Of a stretch of 64,000 bases of DNA, positions 1 to 8,537 are shown in pieces. The translations under genes and the position numbers were made by a program. Source of the DNA: Phenylobacterium sp. NIBR 498073 (GTDB lineage: Bacteria > Pseudomonadota > Alphaproteobacteria > Caulobacterales > Caulobacteraceae); NCBI RefSeq assembly GCF_027286305.1, contig NZ_CP114599.1, positions 2,542,001 to 2,606,000 on the forward strand, given 5' to 3'. The notes under the pieces are model-generated. The model was not told the origin of the DNA and did no database searches. It saw only the letters and a list, made by a program, of their open reading frames with translations. The first letter of the stretch is position 1, and every line of letters begins with the position of its first letter.

Positions 1-555
1 CATCAGATCGGAATGCTCGGCGCGGCTGATCCAGAGCTTCTGCCCGCTCACCACGTAATGGTCGCCCTCGCGTCGCGCGAAGGTGGAGATGCGCGTCGTG
101 TCGGTCCCCGCCGTCGGCTCAGTGACGCCGAAGGCCTGCAGGCGCAGTTCCCCGGATGCGATCTTCGGCAGGTAGGCCTGCTTCTGGGCCTCGCTGCCGT
201 GCTTGAGGATCGTGCCCATGGTGTACATCTGGGCGTGGCAGGCGCCGCCGTTGCAGCCCGAGCGATGGACTTCCTCGAGAACGGCCGTCGCGGCGGCCAG
301 GCCAAGCCCGGACCCGCCGTAGGTCTCCGGGATCAGGACCGACAGGAACCCCGCCTCGGTCAGCGCGGCTACGAACTCCTTGGGATAGGCGCGCTCGCGA
401 TCACGCTCGCGCCAGTATTCGCCGGGAAACTGGGCGCACAGCTTGCGCACGGCCTCACGGATCTCAGGAAAATTCTCCGTTCCGCTCAAGCCCGCCTCCA
501 CCAACGCACAAGGTCCGGCTCCAGCTAGCCGAAAGCTCTCCGAGGGGAAAGCCAT
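1..555 (-). CDS. Acyl-CoA dehydrogenase, N-terminal part (runs off left edge)
   Basis: The minus-strand frame stays open to base 1, so only about 185 N-terminal residues are visible. It reads as the N-terminal helical domain and the start of the middle domain of an FAD acyl-CoA dehydrogenase, which oxidises acyl-CoA to enoyl-CoA in beta-oxidation-type pathways. Recognisable parts are the FPEIREAVRKLC opening helix, LTEAGFLSVLIPETYGGSG, and the flavin-site segment FGVTEPTAGTDTT followed by GDHYVVSGQKLWIS. I took the ATG at 555 (MAFPSESFRL). A GTG/TTG pair near 504 would remove about 17 residues that the family usually lacks, so the start is uncertain. Substrate chain length cannot be judged. 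Confidence 0.85.
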   Translation of the reverse strand, partial: MAFPSESFRLAGAGPCALVEAGLSGTENFPEIREAVRKLCAQFPGEYWRERDRERAYPKEFVAALTEAGFLSVLIPETYGGSGLGLAAATAVLEEVHRSGCNGGACHAQMYTMGTILKHGSEAQKQAYLPKIASGELRLQAFGVTEPTAGTDTTRISTFARREGDHYVVSGQKLWISRAEHSDLM

Positions 556-698
556 GCCGCAACGTCACCGACGGCTTGAACAAGCTTAAGTGTTCGCGCC
601 CGAAAACTAGAGCGAACTCAAATACAACTTCCGAGAATTTGCGAATCGTTAACCAAGTTCTGGCGGAACTTCAGTGCGCTTGCGTTGTTCGAACCGGC

Positions 699-896
699 AT
701 GGACAGCATGAACCGCAATGAACGCTTGCATAGGGAGGCCGTCAGCCTCTGGCGCGCGTTGAGCGCCGACCCGCCGCCAAGAGGTCTGCGCGGCGAACGC
801 CTGCTGGATGCCGCGCTGCACCTGAAGATGGCCGACAAATACGACCGCTTTCATTCGCCGCACCTGCGACCGAGCCAGATCGTTCGTCCTCGCTGA
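699..896 (+). CDS. Small hypothetical protein
   Basis: A 65-aa reading frame (MDSMNRNERLHREAV...) that is charged and mostly helical, with no signal peptide or membrane segment. A longer frame from 576 exists, but its first 41 residues look non-coding (KCSRPKTRANSNTTSE). I therefore favour the ATG at 699 or the second ATG at 708. The protein is not recognised. Small proteins of similar make-up (RNERL..EA..LWRAL) are familiar in Caulobacterales as uncharacterised proteins, which is the main reason for keeping it. It lies between two minus-strand genes, so it must have its own promoter. Confidence 0.45.
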   Translation: MDSMNRNERLHREAVSLWRALSADPPPRGLRGERLLDAALHLKMADKYDRFHSPHLRPSQIVRPR

Positions 897-910
897 CTCC
901 GGATAAGAGA

Positions 911-942
911 AGGCCCCGCCCGGCGTGCGCCGAACGGGGCCT
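911..942. terminator. Hairpin downstream of ndk
   Basis: The 8-bp arms aggccccg (911-918) and cggggcct (935-942) enclose a second small stem, cggcg/cgccg. Read on the minus strand, the stem is followed by tctcttatcc, a T-rich tail, so it best fits the 3' end of ndk. It could also stop the small plus-strand gene that ends at 896. Confidence 0.6.
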
Positions 943-1027
943 GTCATGCGGCTGGTCCGCTGGGGGGACCGGAGTGGGGCTCGTGGCCGCGCTTGTTCAA
1001 CGCGGCTGAGGCCCAGCCGTTCCCAAG

Positions 1028-1447
1028 TCAGCCGACGATCTGATCGTCGGTGAAGAACTGGGCGATTTCGATCTTGGCGTTGTCCAGGCTGTCCGAGCCG
1101 TGAACCGAGTTTTCGCCGACGTTCAGGGCGAACAGCTTGCGGATCGTGCCGTCAGCGGCCTGTTCCGGGTTGGTCGCGCCCATGACTTCGCGGTACTTCG
1201 CGACGGCGCCTTCGCCTTCCAGGACCTGCACGACGACCGGCGCCGAGGTCATGGTTTCAACCAGCTCGCCGTAGAACGGGCGCTCAGCGTGCACTTCGTA
1301 GAACTTCTTGGCCTGAGCTTCGGTCATCTGGATGCGGCGTTGAGCGACGATGCGCAGGCCGGCGCCTTCGATCACGGCGTTGATCTGGCCGGTCAGGTTC
1401 CGCTTGGTCGCATCCGGCTTGATGATCGAGAAGGTGCGTTCGGTCAT
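1028..1447 (-). CDS. ndk: Nucleoside diphosphate kinase
   Basis: 139 aa, the usual length for bacterial Ndk. The enzyme moves the gamma phosphate from ATP to NDPs through a phospho-histidine and so balances NTP pools. The N-terminus [16 protein letters not shown] is the family signature, and the active-site segment NSVHGSDS puts the catalytic histidine at residue 116. [24 protein letters not shown] is also canonical. It is a single-gene unit, divergent from the ABC-F gene at 1581, with a hairpin beyond its stop. The assignment is secure. Confidence 0.97.
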   Translation of the reverse strand: MTERTFSIIKPDATKRNLTGQINAVIEGAGLRIVAQRRIQMTEAQAKKFYEVHAERPFYGELVETMTSAPVVVQVLEGEGAVAKYREVMGATNPEQAADGTIRKLFALNVGENSVHGSDSLDNAKIEIAQFFTDDQIVG

Positions 1448-1580
1448 GTGATTTGCTTGTCTTATTCTTGGGGAGGCGCGGGTCCCGCGCGGGTGGCGGG
1501 CTTATAACCGCCCGATGTGACGACGCCAAGCGCACGACGGTCGCCTTGTACGGCGGTCTCTGCTAAGGCCCCGCCCTCCC

Positions 1581-3467
1581 ATGCTGCAGATCAACGACCT
1601 TACCTTCGACTCCTGGGGCCGCCGCTTCTTCGACCATGCGAGCGTCAGCATACCCGTGGGCGCCAAGGTCGGCCTGGTCGGACGCAACGGCGTGGGCAAG
1701 TCCACGCTGTTCAAGCTGATCCTCGACCAGCTGCACGCCGGCGACGGCGAGATCGGCTATCCGAAGCAGGCCCGCATCGGCTCGGTCGATCAGGAACATC
1801 CGGCCACCCCCGTGCCGTTGATCGACACGGTGCTGGCCGCCGACGAGGAGCGCGCCGCGCTGCTGCACGAGCTGGAGACCGCCGATCCCGAGCGGATGGG
1901 CGACATCTACGGCCGGCTGTCGGAAATCGGCGCCGACCGCGCGCCGAGCCGGGCGGCGGAAATTCTCTCCGGCCTCGGCTTCTCGAACGATGACCTCACC
2001 CGCCCGATGGCGGAGTTCTCGGGCGGGTGGCGCATGCGGGTGGCCTTGGCCGCCGCGCTGTTCGCCGAGCCTGACCTGCTGCTGCTGGACGAACCGACCA
2101 ACTACCTCGACCTGGAAGGCGCGCTCTGGCTGGAAAACCGGCTGAAGAAATACCCGTATACGGCGGTGATCATCAGCCACGACCGCGAGATCCTGAACAA
2201 CAGCTGCGACCACATCCTGCACCTGCTCGACGGCAAGCTGACCCTGTATGTCGGCGGCTACGACCAGTTCGAGCGCCAGCGCGAGGAAAAGGCCCGCCTG
2301 CAGGAAGCCACCAAGGCCAAGGTCGAAGCGCAACGCGCCCACCTTCAGTCCTTCGTCGACCGGTTCCGCGCCAAAGCGTCGAAGGCGACCCAGGCCCAGT
2401 CGCGCCTGAAGATGCTGGCCAAGCTGCCGCCGGTGTCGGCGGTGGTCATCGAGCACACCGCCCCGTTTCTCCTGCCTTCCCCCGAGCGTCCGCTGGCGCC
2501 GCCGCTGGTGCGGCTGGAGGGTGTCGCCACCGGCTATGCTGACGGCCCGCCGATCCTCAAAGGGCTGAACCTGCGGCTCGACCTGGACGACCGCATCGGC
2601 CTGCTCGGGGTCAACGGCGCCGGCAAGTCGACGTTCGCCAAGCTGGTCGCCGGCGCGCTGGAGCCGCTTGCCGGCGAGCTTAAGCGCTCGGCCCGGCTGA
2701 AGGTAGGCTGGTTCCACCAGCATCAGATCGAGGCCCTAGACCCGAACGACACCCCGCTGGACATCATCCGCCGCGAAATGCCCGAGGCGTCCGAGGCCAG
2801 CCGTCGCTCGCGCCTGGCGCAGTATGGGCTCGGACACGAGAAGGTGGAGACCTCAGTCGCCAACCTGTCCGGCGGCGAGCGCGCGCGCCTGCTGCTCAAT
2901 CTGGTCGCCGCCGAGAAGCCGCACCTGCTGATCCTCGACGAACCGACCAACCACCTCGACATCGACAGCCGCCGGGCCCTGCTCGATGCGCTGAACGACT
3001 ACGAGGGCGCCGTGATCCTGATCACTCACGATCGCTCGCTGATGGAACTGGTCGCCGACCGCCTCTGGCTGGCCTCGGATGGAACCATCGCCCCGTACGA
3101 CGGGGACATGGATGACTACGCCAGGTTCGTCATCGAGCGCGCCAAGCAGGCCGGTAAGGCGCCCACCCAGGTGCGCGAAGCCGAGCCCGTCGCTCCCGCC
3201 AAGCCGCCGCCGGCGACCAGGGCCAAGGCGCCGACCGGCACCGCCCGCCGTCGCGCCGAGGCCGCCGAGGCTTCGCTGGCCCGCGCCAGCCAGGCGCTGG
3301 CCCGCATCGACGCTGCGCTCACCGACCCGAAGGTGTTCAGCGAAAACCCCGCCAAGGCCGCCGAACTCGGCCGGCAACGGGCTGCGGCCGAGGCCGCGCT
3401 GGAGGCGGCCGAACAGGAATGGTTGGAGGCGACCGAAGCCTACGAGGCGATGAAGGGCGAGGGCTAG
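1581..3467 (+). CDS. ABC-F family ATP-binding protein (ribosome-associated type)
   Basis: 628 aa with two ATP-binding cassettes and no membrane segments, the ABC-F layout of translation factors such as Uup/YheS/EttA. Cassette 1 has Walker A GRNGVGKST (34-42), signature FSGGWRMR and LLLDEPTNYLD. Cassette 2 has GVNGAGKST, LSGGERARLL and LILDEPTNHLD. A charged linker (REEKARLQEATKAKVEAQRAH) joins them, as in the P-site tRNA-interaction motif region. The C-terminus is an Ala/Glu-rich coiled coil, as in Uup/YheS-type members. It is probably soluble and acts at the ribosome. The exact subfamily is not decided here, and the older label ABC transporter ATP-binding protein would be misleading because no permease is nearby. 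Confidence 0.92.
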   Translation: MLQINDLTFDSWGRRFFDHASVSIPVGAKVGLVGRNGVGKSTLFKLILDQLHAGDGEIGYPKQARIGSVDQEHPATPVPLIDTVLAADEERAALLHELETADPERMGDIYGRLSEIGADRAPSRAAEILSGLGFSNDDLTRPMAEFSGGWRMRVALAAALFAEPDLLLLDEPTNYLDLEGALWLENRLKKYPYTAVIISHDREILNNSCDHILHLLDGKLTLYVGGYDQFERQREEKARLQEATKAKVEAQRAHLQSFVDRFRAKASKATQAQSRLKMLAKLPPVSAVVIEHTAPFLLPSPERPLAPPLVRLEGVATGYADGPPILKGLNLRLDLDDRIGLLGVNGAGKSTFAKLVAGALEPLAGELKRSARLKVGWFHQHQIEALDPNDTPLDIIRREMPEASEASRRSRLAQYGLGHEKVETSVANLSGGERARLLLNLVAAEKPHLLILDEPTNHLDIDSRRALLDALNDYEGAVILITHDRSLMELVADRLWLASDGTIAPYDGDMDDYARFVIERAKQAGKAPTQVREAEPVAPAKPPPATRAKAPTGTARRRAEAAEASLARASQALARIDAALTDPKVFSENPAKAAELGRQRAAAEAALEAAEQEWLEATEAYEAMKGEG

Positions 3468-3507
3468 AGCCCCTTCCCCTGCCGGCCGAGCCGCCTATGG
3501 TTGCGGC

Positions 3508-4323
3508 ATGCCTCCCGCCGACGCGACCTCGCCCCCCGAACCTGGCCAGCGCCGTCTCGCTCCACGCATTCGCGCCCGGCTGCACGAGCTCTATTTCGGG
3601 AAGTCCGAACGGTCGGTGCGCTTCCGCCTGACCGTGATCGCGATCGATTTCGTGATGATCGCGTTCTTCATCGCCGCGCCGCTGCTGCGCGACACCCCGG
3701 CCTTCCTGTTCATCGACTACGCCATGGCGCTGGTGCTGGCGACTGACCTGGTGGCGCGGGCGCTGGCGAGCGACAACCTGGCCGCCTGGATTCGGCGGCC
3801 GGTGACCTGGATCGACCTGTTCGTCCTGGTCACGCTGCTGTTTCCGCTTTGGCTGTTCAACCTGGCCTTCCTGCGGGTGCTGCGGCTCTGGACCCTCGTC
3901 CACTCCGAGTTCTTCTGGGACACAGTCGGCCGCCGCTACAACGAGACTCGCTGGGAAGACGTGATCCGCGCGGCTTCGACGCTGATCACCTTCATCTTCA
4001 TCATGACCGGGTTCGTCTATACGAGCTTCGCGCGCACCGAGGGCATCGGCGGCTACATCGACGCGCTCTACTTCACCATCGCGACCCTGACGACCACCGG
4101 CTTCGGCGACATCACCCTGCCCGGGGCCTGGGGCCGGGTGATCTCGATCGTGACCATGCTGACCGGGATCACGCTGTTCGTGCGCCTGGCCCAGGCCCTC
4201 TTCCGGCCCTACAAGATCCGCTTCACCTGCCCCACCTGCGGCTTACGCAGGCACGACGTGGACGCCGTCCACTGCAAGGCGTGCGGCGAGCTGCTCAACA
4301 TTCCGAACGACGACGAGGTCTAG
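3508..4323 (+). CDS. Six-helix potassium channel with C-terminal zinc ribbon
   Basis: 271 aa. Hydrophobic segments at about 40-60, 68-85, 102-118 and 120-132 form a voltage-sensor-like S1-S4 bundle. S4 is poor in arginine (FLRVLRLWTL), so voltage gating is doubtful. Helices at about 153-172 and 208-230 flank the pore, whose selectivity filter reads TTTGFGD (195-201) in place of the textbook TVGYGD. The cytoplasmic tail carries CPTC (241-244) and CKAC (256-259), a rubredoxin-like zinc ribbon that is unusual on an ion channel. The start ATG lies 40 bases after the ABC-F gene. Likely role: inner-membrane K+ conductance. Gating by metal or redox through the ribbon is inference. Confidence 0.85.
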   Translation: MPPADATSPPEPGQRRLAPRIRARLHELYFGKSERSVRFRLTVIAIDFVMIAFFIAAPLLRDTPAFLFIDYAMALVLATDLVARALASDNLAAWIRRPVTWIDLFVLVTLLFPLWLFNLAFLRVLRLWTLVHSEFFWDTVGRRYNETRWEDVIRAASTLITFIFIMTGFVYTSFARTEGIGGYIDALYFTIATLTTTGFGDITLPGAWGRVISIVTMLTGITLFVRLAQALFRPYKIRFTCPTCGLRRHDVDAVHCKACGELLNIPNDDEV

Positions 4324-4327
4324 AATC

Positions 4328-4435
4328 GTGCCCGAGGAAGCCCGCCTGATCTATCTGCTGGGGGTGCTGGTGCTGCTCGCGCCCGCGGGCATGGCGGCGT
4401 TGCGCCGCCTGCTTCGCAAGCGCGACAAGCCCTAG
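4328..4435 (+). CDS. 35-aa single-pass membrane micro-protein
   Basis: A GTG start four bases after the channel stop gives MPEEARLIYLLGVLVLLAP plus a Lys/Arg-rich tail (RRLLRKRDKP). The result is one hydrophobic helix with a strongly positive C-terminal end, the pattern of a small inner-membrane subunit with a cytoplasmic tail. The spacing suggests translational coupling to the channel. Its TAG overlaps the stop codon of the convergent gene inside a shared CTAG (4432-4435). Function is unknown. The conserved-looking composition and tight spacing are the only support. Confidence 0.5.
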   Translation: MPEEARLIYLLGVLVLLAPAGMAALRRLLRKRDKP

Positions 4436-4602
4436 AGCGCGCGCGCCAGGCGCAGGTTCTCGGCGTGCTCGGCCTGCGCGCGGCGCAGGTTGATTTCCAG
4501 CGACAGGCTGTCCTGGCCGTCTTCGACCACGGCTTCGATCATGGTTTCGGCGACATCGGCGTCGTCGAACGGGGACGCGACTTCGAACGGTTGGTTCGGC
4601 AT
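4432..4602 (-). CDS. Small acidic hypothetical protein
   Basis: 56 aa (MPNQPFEVASPFDDADVAET...) with a very acidic first half and an amphipathic helix at the end (LEINLRRAQAEHAENLRLARAL). The start at 4602 is chosen because AAGGAGG lies seven bases upstream, an excellent ribosome-binding site. A longer frame upstream has no such site. It is not recognised. It has no signal peptide and is probably cytoplasmic. It converges with the channel micro-protein and shares its stop tetranucleotide. Confidence 0.6.
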   Translation of the reverse strand: MPNQPFEVASPFDDADVAETMIEAVVEDGQDSLSLEINLRRAQAEHAENLRLARAL

Positions 4603-4938
4603 CGGAGGACCTCCTTGGCTGGTTGGTGAAATTGTTAAGCAAAGCTTGACGACAACCAAGCCCTTTCGCGTAACAGGCGCGTGAAATTCACCCGGTTTCA
4701 CAGCAACTTGAGCGGTCAGGCGCCGCGCCGAGGCCAGGCGCCCCTCTGATGCGGCGCCCACGACGTCAGTCGATGAAATCGCCGCCTCAGTCGTCGAAGT
4801 CCGCAAGAAATGTATTGGCTACCGCCGCGATAGGGTCCTACCATCCCTTAGAACGCTGCGTCGCGGTAAGGCGAGTCTGCTTTCACTGACCCTCGTCTTC
4901 GCAACCGCGAAAGAATGGCGTGTGGGAAGGAAGCGATT
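4603..4938. other. Intergenic region between divergent genes
   Basis: About 335 bases with no supportable gene. It must hold promoters for the 56-aa gene (leftward) and the KorAB operon (rightward). A short gtgaaa/tttcac inverted repeat is visible near 4680-4700, and a TTGGCT...TACCAT pair near 4813-4842 could be a weak -35/-10. Neither is convincing alone. Confidence 0.4.
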
Positions 4939-6720
4939 GTGCAGCGCACCAGTACCGAGGGGCCAGACTACTTTCATAAAGTCGTCGATTGCCAGTGGGC
5001 CTGCCCGGCCCACACGCCTGTTCCAGAGTACATCCGCCTGATCGCCGAGGGCAGGTACTCAGACGCCTACATGGTCAACTGGAAGTCGAACGTCTTCCCC
5101 GGAATTCTGGGGCGGACCTGCGACAGACCGTGCGAGCCGGCCTGCCGACGCGGGCGAGTCGAGGACGAACCGGTGGCGATCTGCCGCCTGAAGCGTGTCG
5201 CCGCCGACAACAAGGAGGACATCACGGGCCGGCTGCCTGCGCCGGTCGCGGTGTCCAATGGCAAGCGTGTGGCGCTGGTCGGCGCCGGGCCGGCCTCGCT
5301 GACCGTCGCGCGCGACCTGGCGCCCCTGGGCTACGAGCTGACCCTGTTCGACGGCGAGGCCAAGGCCGGCGGGATGATCCGCAGCCAGATTCCCCGTTTC
5401 CGGCTGCCTGAAGAAGTGATCGACGAGGAGGTCGGCTACGTCACCGGCCTGGGCATGGACGTGCGGCTGGGCGAGCGGGTCGACAGCCTCAAGGCGCTGC
5501 TGGCCGAAGGCTACGACGCGGTGTTCATCGGCTCAGGCGCGCCGCGCGGACGCGACCTCGACCTGCCGGGACGGCAGGAGGCCGCCGCCAATATCCACAT
5601 CGGCATCGACTGGCTGAGCAACGTCTCGTTCGGCCATGTCGACCAGATCGGCCGCCGGGTGATCGTGCTGGGCGGCGGCAACACGGCCATGGACTGCTGC
5701 CGCACTTCGCGGCGGCTGGGCGGGCAGGACGTCAAGGTGATCGTCCGCTCGGGCTTCGAGGAGATGAAAGCCAGCCCTTGGGAGAAGGAAGACGCGCTCC
5801 ACGAAGACATTCCGATCCTCAACTACCTGGTGCCCAAGGCCTTCACCCATGAGGGCGGCAAACTCACCGGCGTGACCTTCGAGAAGGTGCGCCCCGAATA
5901 CGACGCCAAGGGCCGTCGCAGCCTGGTCCCCGCCGGAGAGCCCGACGAGCACTACGCGTGCGACGACGTGCTGATCGCCGTCGGCCAAGAGAACGCCTTT
6001 CCGTGGATCGAGCGCGACATCGGCCTGACCTTCGATGCGTGGGGCATGCCGACGGTCGATCCCCTCACCTTCCAATCGACTCTGGCCAACGTGTTCTTCG
6101 GCGGCGACGCCGCCTTCGGGCCCAAGAACATCATCTGGGCGGTCGCCCACGGCCATGACGCGGCGATCTCCATCGACAAGTTGTGCAAGGCCGAGGATCT
6201 GAACGACCGTCCGCCTCCAGGCACGTCGATGACGAGCCAGAAGATGGGCATCCACGAGTGGAGCTATGACAACGATCCGGCCAACGACGCCCGCTATCGC
6301 GTGCCGCTGCTCGACAAGGGCGAGGCGCTGAAGGACGTCCGGCTGGAGGTCGAGTTGGGCTTTGACCGGGCGACGGCCTATCGCGAGACCCAGCGCTGCC
6401 TGAATTGCGACGTGCAGACGGTCTTCGCCGAGTCGGCCTGCATCGAATGCGACGCCTGCGTCGACATCTGCCCGACCGACTGCATCACCTTCACCGAGAA
6501 CGGCGACGAGGCCGACCTGCGCGGCCGGCTGAAGGCCCCGTCGCTGAACCTGGAGCAGGCGCTGTTCGTCTCTGGCGACCTGCCGACCGGACGGGTGATG
6601 GTCAAGGACGAGGACGTCTGCCTGCACTGTGGGCTCTGCGCCGAACGCTGTCCTACCGGCGCGTGGGACATGCAGAAGTTCCTGTTGGAAATGACCCATG
6701 CGGGGGGATCATGCCGCTAG
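4939..6720 (+). CDS. FAD-dependent NAD(P)H/ferredoxin oxidoreductase, GltD-like with two 4Fe-4S motifs
   Basis: About 593 aa. Layout: a Cys-rich N-terminal GltD-type cluster domain (CQWACPAHTPVPEYI, CDRPCEPACRRG), an FAD Rossmann motif ALVGAGPASL, a second nucleotide motif VIVLGGGNTAMDCC for NAD(P)H, the flavin-closing VFFGGDAAFGPKNIIWAVAHG, and a C-terminal bacterial ferredoxin domain with CIECDACVDICP and CLHCGLCAERCP. The GTG at 4939 is preferred because GGAAGGA precedes it. An in-frame ATG at 4915 lacks such a site. It overlaps korA by ten bases. Probable role: moving electrons between NAD(P)H and the ferredoxin used by KorAB. The direction is inferred. Confidence 0.85.
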   Translation: MQRTSTEGPDYFHKVVDCQWACPAHTPVPEYIRLIAEGRYSDAYMVNWKSNVFPGILGRTCDRPCEPACRRGRVEDEPVAICRLKRVAADNKEDITGRLPAPVAVSNGKRVALVGAGPASLTVARDLAPLGYELTLFDGEAKAGGMIRSQIPRFRLPEEVIDEEVGYVTGLGMDVRLGERVDSLKALLAEGYDAVFIGSGAPRGRDLDLPGRQEAAANIHIGIDWLSNVSFGHVDQIGRRVIVLGGGNTAMDCCRTSRRLGGQDVKVIVRSGFEEMKASPWEKEDALHEDIPILNYLVPKAFTHEGGKLTGVTFEKVRPEYDAKGRRSLVPAGEPDEHYACDDVLIAVGQENAFPWIERDIGLTFDAWGMPTVDPLTFQSTLANVFFGGDAAFGPKNIIWAVAHGHDAAISIDKLCKAEDLNDRPPPGTSMTSQKMGIHEWSYDNDPANDARYRVPLLDKGEALKDVRLEVELGFDRATAYRETQRCLNCDVQTVFAESACIECDACVDICPTDCITFTENGDEADLRGRLKAPSLNLEQALFVSGDLPTGRVMVKDEDVCLHCGLCAERCPTGAWDMQKFLLEMTHAGGSCR

Positions 6721-8537
6721 AGGCGCTCAACGATTTCGTCGTCAAGTTCGCGAACGTCAACGGTTCCGGGTCGGCCAGCGCCAACAGCATGTTCGCCAAG
6801 GCGATCCTGCGCATGGGCGTGCCGGTGGCGGCGCGCAACATCTTCCCCTCCAATATTCAGGGCCTGCCGACTTGGTTTGAAGTGCGTGTGACCGAGGCGG
6901 GCCATCTGGGTCGCCGCGGCGGCGTCGACCTGATGGTGGCGATGAACCCGCAGACCTGGGACCGCGACGTCGCCGAGATCGAGCCGGGCGGCTACCTGTT
7001 CTACGACTCCACCAAGCCGTTGCCGCCATCCAAGTTCCGCGACGACGTCACGGTGGTCGGCGTGCCGCTGACCGCGATGTGCAATGCGGCCTACCAGATC
7101 CCGCGCGAGCGCCAGCTATTCAAGAACATCATCTATGTCGGGGCCCTGGCCGCCTTGCTCGACATCGAGATGGGCGTCATCGAGCAACTGCTGGGCGAGC
7201 AGTTCGCCGGCAAGGACCGGCTCATCGCCGCCAATGTCGCCGCGCTCCACATGGGTCGCGACTACGTGGCCCAAAACCTCTCGCCCCTGCGCCTCCGGGT
7301 GCGGCGCGCCGATCGCGTCGGCGATCGCATCTTCGTCGAGGGCAACGCCGCCGCGGCGCTGGGCGCAGTCTATGGCGGGGCGACCGTCTGCGCGTGGTAT
7401 CCGATCACCCCCTCGACCTCGCTGGCCGAGGCCTTCACCAGCTATTGCGAGGACCTGCGCACCGACCCCGAAACCGGCAAGGCGCGCTATGCCATCGTCC
7501 AGGCCGAGGACGAAATCGCCTCGATCGGGGTGGTCGTCGGGGCCGGCTGGAACGGCGCCCGGGCGTTCACGGCCACCTCGGGACCGGGCGTGTCCCTGAT
7601 GACCGAGTTCATCGGCCTCTCCTACTTCGCCGAAATCCCGGCGGTGATCTTCGACGTCCAGCGCGGGGGTCCGTCCACCGGCATGCCGACCCGCACCCAG
7701 CAGGCCGACCTGCTCGCCGCCGCCTATGCCGGCCATGGCGACACCAAGCACCCGCTGCTGCTGCCGGCCGACCCCGGTGAGTGCTTCGAGATGGGCGCCC
7801 AGGCCTTCGACCTGGCCGACCGCCTGCAGACTACGGTCTTCGTCATGCTCGACCTCGACATCGGCATGAACGAATGGCTGACCCAGCCCTTCGAGTGGGA
7901 CGACGCTCGCGCGCTCGATCGCGGCAAGGTCATGACCTACGACGATCTGGAGGCTGGCCGCGACTTCGGTCGCTACCTCGAGGTCGACGGCGATGGCATC
8001 CCGTATCGCACCTATCCCGGCACGCACCCGACCAAGGGCGGCTACTTCACCCGCGGGACATCGCGCAATCCCTACGCCCGCTACAGTGAGGAAGGGGCGG
8101 TCTACGTCGGCAATATGGAGCGTCTGCTTCGGAAGTTCGACACCGCGCGGCGGCTGGTGCCAGGGCCGATCGCCCGGAACGCGACGCGCGCCACCCGGGA
8201 CGGCGTGATCTATTTCGGCTCGAGCACGCCGGCCGTGCACGAGGCCCTGGGCAGCCTTGAGCACGCGGGACTGCATCTCGACGCCCTGCGGGTCCGCGGC
8301 TTTCCGTTCGCCGACGAGATCTTCGACTTCATCGCCGCCCACGACCGGGTCTTCGTCATTGAGCAGAACCGCGACGCTCAGTTGCGGACGCTGCTGATCA
8401 ACGAGGGCGAAATCGATCCGTCGCGGCTGACCGCCGTGCTGCACTACGACGGCACCCCGATCACCGCGCGCTTCATCACCGATGCGGTCACCAGGCTGAT
8501 GAGCGAGCGCAGGCCCATGCCGGAGGCGGCCGAATGA
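6711..8537 (+). CDS. korA: 2-oxoacid:ferredoxin oxidoreductase, fused gamma-alpha subunit
   Basis: 608 aa. Residues 10-190 are the gamma domain (VNGSGSASANSMFAKAIL, FPSNIQGLPTWFEVR). From about 205 it is the alpha/pyrimidine domain (EGNAAAALGAVYGG, YPITPSTSLAE, FTATSGPGVSLMTEFIGLSYFAEIP, RTQQADL). This is the gamma-alpha fusion typical of 2-oxoglutarate:ferredoxin oxidoreductase, which makes succinyl-CoA, CO2 and reduced ferredoxin. The ATG at 6711 follows GGGGGGAT and overlaps the upstream stop by ten bases. An upstream extension of the frame is antisense-like noise. 2-oxoglutarate is the best guess. Other 2-oxoacids cannot be excluded by sequence. Confidence 0.9.
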   Translation: MPLEALNDFVVKFANVNGSGSASANSMFAKAILRMGVPVAARNIFPSNIQGLPTWFEVRVTEAGHLGRRGGVDLMVAMNPQTWDRDVAEIEPGGYLFYDSTKPLPPSKFRDDVTVVGVPLTAMCNAAYQIPRERQLFKNIIYVGALAALLDIEMGVIEQLLGEQFAGKDRLIAANVAALHMGRDYVAQNLSPLRLRVRRADRVGDRIFVEGNAAAALGAVYGGATVCAWYPITPSTSLAEAFTSYCEDLRTDPETGKARYAIVQAEDEIASIGVVVGAGWNGARAFTATSGPGVSLMTEFIGLSYFAEIPAVIFDVQRGGPSTGMPTRTQQADLLAAAYAGHGDTKHPLLLPADPGECFEMGAQAFDLADRLQTTVFVMLDLDIGMNEWLTQPFEWDDARALDRGKVMTYDDLEAGRDFGRYLEVDGDGIPYRTYPGTHPTKGGYFTRGTSRNPYARYSEEGAVYVGNMERLLRKFDTARRLVPGPIARNATRATRDGVIYFGSSTPAVHEALGSLEHAGLHLDALRVRGFPFADEIFDFIAAHDRVFVIEQNRDAQLRTLLINEGEIDPSRLTAVLHYDGTPITARFITDAVTRLMSERRPMPEAAE

